Made by a program: the position numbers and the translations under genes
Notes under the pieces: generated by a model
The model's input: the letters and a program-made list of their open reading frames with translations, nothing else
What the model was told of the DNA's origin: nothing
Databases searched by the model: none
Shown: positions 1 to 3,493 of the stretch, piece after piece
How positions within the stretch are numbered: position 1 is the stretch's first letter
Layout of the letters: every line of letters begins with the position of its first letter
Assembly: GCA_041650035.1 (NCBI GenBank)
Contig: JBAZLY010000043.1
Span: 1-5,417, forward strand
Reading direction: 5' to 3'
DNA from: JAQUQI01 sp041650035
Lineage (GTDB): Bacteria; Omnitrophota; Gorgyraeia; JABMRG01
DNA: 5,417 nucleotides

Positions 1-230
1 AAGCACCTGGTGGGGGCACCAGGCGCGCGAATGGTATTCAAAAGGACTTTCCCTCTGAGGAGAAAAAGGTTTCTACAAACGTTATTCGGGAAAAGCAAAT
101 TTTGGCTTTGCAAGATGAAAATGCTACCTTACAAGACAAAATTAAGTGGCTGGAGGATGAGTTAGAGGAAGCCCGTGATGATATTTCCCGATTAGAACAT
201 GGGCTACCTGTTGAATGGAGGGAACCATGA
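1..230 (+). CDS. C-terminal part of an unidentified coiled-coil protein (5' end outside window)
   Basis: The frame beginning at base 3 is open from the window edge to the TGA at 228-230 and gives 75 visible residues with no in-frame ATG, so the start lies upstream. The first 30 or so residues are polar and Gly-rich (APGGGTRRANG), probably a flexible linker. Residues 33-68 form about five uninterrupted heptads: a positions I33, N40, I47, L54, I61, L68 and d positions L36, L43, L50, A57, L64. A lone Asn at an a position is typical of parallel dimeric zippers such as GCN4, so dimerisation through this tail is a reasonable inference. The stop overlaps the start of the primase-helicase gene by ATGA, suggesting translational coupling and a job in replication or its control. 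Gln is always CAA here (four of four), unlike the CAG-rich genes downstream. I do not recognise the family; the functional domain is outside the window. Confidence 0.75.
   Translation, partial: APGGGTRRANGIQKDFPSEEKKVSTNVIREKQILALQDENATLQDKIKWLEDELEEARDDISRLEHGLPVEWREP
6..23. repeat. GC-rich perfect inverted repeat (7-base arms, GGGG loop)
   Basis: CCTGGTG (6-12) is the exact reverse complement of CACCAGG (17-23), with a four-base GGGG loop. It lies inside the reading frame of the partial upstream gene and is not followed by a T run, so it is not an intrinsic terminator. It may be only a chance hairpin. Confidence 0.5.
217..221 (+). promoter_or_regulatory. Shine-Dalgarno GGAGG that sets the primase-helicase start at 227
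   Basis: GGAGG sits five bases before the ATG at 227. The in-frame ATG at 215 overlaps this site and has no comparable purine-rich sequence upstream. The 227 start also creates the ATGA overlap seen at two other junctions of this operon, so it is preferred. Confidence 0.75.
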
Positions 231-3031
231 TCTCCCCGGCCCATAGCCAACAGCTCCAGCTCAAATACGGGCTCCCAGAGTCTCTGGTTAGATCCCTGGA
301 AGAGAGCGGGGAGGTATGCTCCCTCTCTCCCTCTGAGGTTCGCTCCCATTTAGGGAGAGAGGATATAGACTCCTCAGGCTTCATGATTAGATACCCAGGG
401 AACGGATTCTCTACAATCAGGCTGGATAATCCTCCTGTCAATGAAAAAGGCAGGCATCAGAAATATCTCCGAAAGGCTGGGGAACCTAACTCTCTATACA
501 TCCCCTCAGGCCTTGACCTGGCTCAGGCCGGGGAGCTTTGGATTACTGAAGGAGAGATAAAAAGTATTTGTGGCCATGCTTACGGGCTCCCTGTAGTTGC
601 CCTTTCAGGAGTCTATAACTGGAGGACCTTAGGAGAAGAGGCTGCTCTTTTGGCCGATAAAGAGAAGCTGAAGGATGAGGAGGCTCTACTCCCAGAGCTG
701 GCCCAGGTGAACTGGGAAGGAAAGAAGATCAATCTCCTTTATGACTCTGATATAACTACGCATCCTGAGGCCAGAGACGCTTTCTCCCGACTTGGAGAAC
801 AGTTGTACCGGCTGGGAGCTGAGGATGTGCGGATTCTCTCCCTCCCTCCAGGAGACGGAGGCCAGAAACAGGGCCTGGATGATCTTATCCTGGCCAGAGG
901 CCCAGAGGAAGCCCTCCAGGATCTCCAGAAGATCAGAGATAGAGCAGAGCCTTACCTTCCCTGGAGAGATGGGGGCCTAACTTATGCAGAGAGGAATATC
1001 AAATCCTCTTCCCCAGAAGATAAGCTAAAGGCTGCTATTGCTATTCTTGGAGCTAAAGGAAAATTCATAGCTGGAGCCTGGCTCAAAGAGCAGGGTCTCC
1101 TCCAGAAGGACATAACTTCCCTCCTCCAGGAAGCGAAGGAGAAGTTAGCCCAGCTTCAAGCAAAGCCCAGGACCTCCTCCAGCTCTCAGGCCGGGGGAGA
1201 TCTCCCAGAGCTGGGGCCGGAATACGCCCATGTTAAGGCTCTCCTTCAACCTCATGTAGATGAGTATGCTTTAGATGAGTTAGGCCGGATCGGGAAAATA
1301 GTTTGGGTTAAAGGATTTGAAGACGGAAAAGAGGTATATCAGTCAATTCTAAAACATATCTGCAATTTTGCCGCCTGGCCGATTAGAGATATACTCAAAG
1401 ACAACGGGCTTACTACAGAGCGGTTTATAGAATTCCAGGGGATACTCCAGGGAGGGGCTCTCTTCAAGCCTGTTAAAGTCTCTGGTAAAACCTTCCAGGA
1501 AATGAAATGGCTAATTGAAGCCTGGGGAGTAGGAGCTGCAATAAAGCCCAAACAGGAGCAGGAGGTGAGGTATGCTCTCCAGCTTATGGCCCATGCGGGG
1601 ATTCCAGAGAGTACCATCTTTACCCATCTCGGATGGAGAAAGGAAAAAGGCTCATGGATATTCCTTCATGCTGGAGGAGCTGTAGGCTCTGAAGCGGTGG
1701 AAGTAGAGATCTCCGACAGGCTCAGGCAGTACTTACTCCCAGGGGAGACAGGAGACATACAGGAAGCTCTAAAGGCCTCTCTCTCCCTTCTGGGGCTGGG
1801 GCCTAAGGGGATAATGTATCCTCTGTATGCTCTGGTTTGGCTAACCCCTCTCTGCGAGCCTCTAAGACAGGCCAGGATAGAGCCGGGCCATGTAACTTTT
1901 CTCTGGGGAACTACAGGCTCTTTCAAGTCTACCATAATTGCCCTCCTGCTCTCCCACTATGGCAACTTTGAGCCAAAAGGCCTTCCTGCAAATTTCAGAG
2001 ACACCCCTAAATCTATTGAGGAAATGGCTTTCCAAGCCAAAGATGCCCTTCTGGTAGTTGATGATCTCTACCCAGCCAAAGATCTAAAGGAGCGGTTAAG
2101 GCTGGAAGGAGTACTGGAATATCTTACCAGGAACCAGGGCGATAGACAGGGAAGGGGCAAATTAAAATCAACTTCTGAGCTTATGCCAGGACATCCTCCA
2201 AGGGGTCTGGCTCTCTGCTCAGGGGAGACAATGAATCTATCAGGCTCCTCCCTGGCCAGAAACTTAGTGCTACATCTTTTGAAGGAGGACATAAACGAGG
2301 CGAAGCTTACCCAGGCCCAGGCTCAGGCTCAGAAGGCTCTCCTTCCCCATGCTATGAGGGGATACCTGGAGTATCTAGCTCCCCAGCTTGATGCTCTTAT
2401 TCCCCAGCTCCCAGACGATTTTGAGCGCTTAAGAAAGAAGGCAAAGAAAGACTCCAAAACAAGAACCAGGCATAGGAGACTTGATGAAACGGTAGCTTTC
2501 CTTTATCTAGGGTTTAACACCTTCATCAATTATGCTGTAGCCCAGGAAGCCCTTAACCAGGAGAAGGCGGTTACACTTCTCCAGGAGGCCTGGGAAACGT
2601 TCAATCAAGTAGCTGATGAGTTGGCCCAGGTAGCGGAAAGGGAAGAGCCAACTAAACGATTCTTTGAGGCTCTCCTGGAGCTGCAAACTCTAGGGAGGAT
2701 CTACTTTGCTACAATGCTGGATGCAAAACCAGAGCTTGCAGAGAGTACCTTAGTAACTCAAAAGATAGGCTGGGGGCCTGATGAGAAGGGAGTCTACTAC
2801 CTCCTTTATGGCCCAGCCTGGGAGCAGGTGGTAAAGTATCTGAGAACCCAGGAGGAGGGGCTCTCCCTCTCCAAGAACTCCCTTCTAGATTCAATGGAGC
2901 AGAAAGGCCTCCTGGATAGAAGCCAGGGGGACCGGCGGGTTATCCAGAAAAAAATAGCAGGAACTAAGGTTAGGGTCCTTCCCATTCTTGAAAAGGCCTT
3001 CAACCAAGAGGAGGGAGAAAATGAAGATTAG
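227..3031 (+). CDS. Replicative primase-helicase fusion: TOPRIM (DUF3854-like) plus DUF927-like P-loop ATPase
   Basis: This 934-residue protein (numbered from ATG 227) probably makes primers and unwinds DNA at a viral or mobile-element fork. Residues about 1-245 look like the DUF3854 TOPRIM domain: the acidic motif WITEGEIKS (E108, E110), the DxD motif LLYDSD (D173, D175) and a GLDDLIL segment (D218, D219) that fits the family. No zinc-binding Cys cluster precedes it, unlike DnaG. A helical region and a Ser/Gln-rich linker near 315-325 lead to a DUF927-like helicase part from about 350. Walker A is GTTGSFKST (561-569, K567), Walker B is LLVVDD (D612, D613), and a candidate arginine finger is R678 in SSLARN. 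Residues 881-923 resemble a winged helix and match the 53-residue protein encoded downstream. A 3.5-copy CAGGCY repeat encodes AQAQAQ after the ATPase core. ATG 215 would add four residues. The stop overlaps the next reading frame by 11 bases. Domain names come from motif recognition, not from a search; primase activity is inferred. Confidence 0.88.
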   Translation: MISPAHSQQLQLKYGLPESLVRSLEESGEVCSLSPSEVRSHLGREDIDSSGFMIRYPGNGFSTIRLDNPPVNEKGRHQKYLRKAGEPNSLYIPSGLDLAQAGELWITEGEIKSICGHAYGLPVVALSGVYNWRTLGEEAALLADKEKLKDEEALLPELAQVNWEGKKINLLYDSDITTHPEARDAFSRLGEQLYRLGAEDVRILSLPPGDGGQKQGLDDLILARGPEEALQDLQKIRDRAEPYLPWRDGGLTYAERNIKSSSPEDKLKAAIAILGAKGKFIAGAWLKEQGLLQKDITSLLQEAKEKLAQLQAKPRTSSSSQAGGDLPELGPEYAHVKALLQPHVDEYALDELGRIGKIVWVKGFEDGKEVYQSILKHICNFAAWPIRDILKDNGLTTERFIEFQGILQGGALFKPVKVSGKTFQEMKWLIEAWGVGAAIKPKQEQEVRYALQLMAHAGIPESTIFTHLGWRKEKGSWIFLHAGGAVGSEAVEVEISDRLRQYLLPGETGDIQEALKASLSLLGLGPKGIMYPLYALVWLTPLCEPLRQARIEPGHVTFLWGTTGSFKSTIIALLLSHYGNFEPKGLPANFRDTPKSIEEMAFQAKDALLVVDDLYPAKDLKERLRLEGVLEYLTRNQGDRQGRGKLKSTSELMPGHPPRGLALCSGETMNLSGSSLARNLVLHLLKEDINEAKLTQAQAQAQKALLPHAMRGYLEYLAPQLDALIPQLPDDFERLRKKAKKDSKTRTRHRRLDETVAFLYLGFNTFINYAVAQEALNQEKAVTLLQEAWETFNQVADELAQVAEREEPTKRFFEALLELQTLGRIYFATMLDAKPELAESTLVTQKIGWGPDEKGVYYLLYGPAWEQVVKYLRTQEEGLSLSKNSLLDSMEQKGLLDRSQGDRRVIQKKIAGTKVRVLPILEKAFNQEEGENED
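2312..2332 (+). repeat. Short tandem repeat CAGGCY, 3.5 copies, coding
   Basis: CAGGCC, CAGGCT, CAGGCT and a final CAG follow each other without gaps. They encode the AQAQAQ run after the ATPase core of the primase-helicase. The period is a multiple of three, so copy changes keep the frame. It probably reflects slippage in a linker. Confidence 0.7.
3009..3014 (+). promoter_or_regulatory. Perfect Shine-Dalgarno AGGAGG before ATG 3021
   Basis: AGGAGG lies six bases before the ATG at 3021, inside the last codons of the primase-helicase gene. It is the best ribosome-binding site in the window. It supports translation starting at 3021 rather than at the in-frame ATG at 2988, even though the encoded protein is low in complexity. 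Confidence 0.6.
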
Positions 3032-3335
3032 ACTTTCAAGGGGGAAGTGGAGGGTACCAAGGGTACCTTTAATGGTAGAGGGTACCTCTAAAATCAATAT
3101 CAATAAATCAATAGTACCCTCAGTACCCTCAGTACCCTCTATTATCTCGCGCGCATGTGAGAGAGCAAAAAACATTGGTATACATGTAATATCTCCCTCA
3201 GGATCAGCTACCCTATGTAAAAATGAGGGTACCGAGGGTACCAAAGCCTTACAGCTAGCGGTTTTCCGGTACCCTCCACCTGGCAAAGGTACCCTCAGGT
3301 ACCCTCTACCTTTCATCCTGGAGGCTTCTTCATGA
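3021..3335 (+). CDS. Small hypothetical reading frame made largely of GGTACC-based repeats; coding status doubtful
   Basis: The frame from ATG 3021 gives 104 residues that I do not recognise. For translation: a perfect AGGAGG at ideal spacing, an 11-base overlap with the upstream gene, and a stop (TGA 3333-3335) that forms an ATGA overlap with the next gene. Against: the product is low in complexity, with repeated VP, EGT and RYP units (VPRVP, VPSVPSVPS, EGTEGT) that are simply the 9-base DNA repeat read in different phases. Codon use is unlike the large neighbours, and the complementary strand is also open across the region (reverse frame 3400-2891). There is no signal peptide, membrane segment or known motif. 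One reading is that ribosomes cross this segment to keep the operon coupled while the DNA itself is the functional part, for example an origin or operator. A short basic Pro-rich peptide with its own role is the alternative. Confidence 0.45.
   Translation: MKIRLSRGKWRVPRVPLMVEGTSKININKSIVPSVPSVPSIISRACERAKNIGIHVISPSGSATLCKNEGTEGTKALQLAVFRYPPPGKGTLRYPLPFILEASS
3050..3306. repeat. Eleven-copy array of 9-base element GAGGGTACC / GGTACCCTC in alternating orientation blocks
   Basis: The element occurs forward at 3050, 3059 (AAGGGTACC) and 3078; reversed at 3113, 3122 and 3131 (three exact tandem AGTACCCTC); forward again at 3225 and 3234 (exact tandem); and reversed at 3268, 3288 and 3298 (GGTACCCTC). 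Eight copies hold the full palindrome GGTACC, which I see nowhere else in the window. The order is FFF-RRR, a spacer, FF-RRR, so each half is a large inverted repeat able to form a hairpin or cruciform. The centre of the first half (3087-3112) is very AT-rich and holds three ATCAAT copies (3093, 3099, 3107). The spacer contains GTATAC, TACATGTA and a CGCGCGC run. Direct repeats beside an AT-rich core are typical of iteron origins; a regulatory operator or slippage-grown repeat would also fit. Confidence 0.9.
3320..3324 (+). promoter_or_regulatory. Shine-Dalgarno GGAGG for the 53-residue protein
   Basis: GGAGG lies seven bases before ATG 3332. Together with the ATGA overlap it fixes the start of the small gene and argues that this gene is translated. 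Confidence 0.65.
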
Positions 3336-3493
3336 GCGAGGGCTTCTCTCCAGAGCTGGGCCTTACCCAGGAGGAGCTTTTGGAGCGGCTCCTTTCTCAC
3401 GGTCTAGCCAGAAAGGTAAAGAAAAGAATAGGAGGCCAGATTTACGAAGTGCTGGCCATAGACGGGAAAGTTTTGGAGGGGCTCAGGAAATGA
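3332..3493 (+). CDS. 53-residue protein resembling the C-terminal (winged-helix-like) domain of the primase-helicase
   Basis: A small, basic, single-domain protein. It starts at ATG 3332, with GGAGG seven bases upstream and an ATGA overlap, and stops at TGA 3491-3493, which overlaps the polymerase ATG in the same way. Its residues 11-28 (LTQEELLERLLSHGLARK) align without gaps to primase-helicase residues 881-898 (LSKNSLLDSMEQKGLLDR): the LL pair and the GL turn are shared, with D/E, S/T and L/M matches. After an insert of about seven residues in the larger protein, VKKRIGGQIYEVLAI aligns with IQKKIAGTKVRVLPI. The pattern of a helix, a GL turn, basic residues and two beta strands fits a winged helix, so DNA binding or docking on the replisome is inferred. 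The place between helicase and polymerase supports a replication role. No named family is recognised, and the protein is too short for a confident structural call. Confidence 0.65.
   Translation: MSEGFSPELGLTQEELLERLLSHGLARKVKKRIGGQIYEVLAIDGKVLEGLRK
3475..3479 (+). promoter_or_regulatory. Probable Shine-Dalgarno GGAGG for the polymerase gene
   Basis: GGAGG ends ten bases before ATG 3490 (GGAGGGGCTCAGGAAATG), a slightly long but workable spacing. With the ATGA overlap, ribosomes ending the 53-residue gene could restart here. The later in-frame ATG at 3682 has no such site. Confidence 0.5.

Noticed and set aside
215..226. Start of the primase-helicase at ATG 215
   Set aside because: The GGAGG at 217-221 overlaps this codon and is placed to serve ATG 227, which also gives the ATGA overlap found at other junctions.
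3050..3306. The repeat array as a CRISPR
   Set aside because: The unit is 9 bases, occurs in both orientations, and has no regular spacers of about 30 bases and no cas genes nearby.
3050..3306. Inverted GGTACC repeats as an intrinsic terminator
   Set aside because: No T run follows any of the possible stems, and the downstream genes overlap and need read-through.
2891..3400. A 169-codon open frame on the minus strand across the repeat array
   Set aside because: It overlaps three + strand genes, lacks a convincing ribosome-binding site, and its repeated GTEGTEGT and IKGTLGT text is only the other strand of the palindromic GGTACC repeats.
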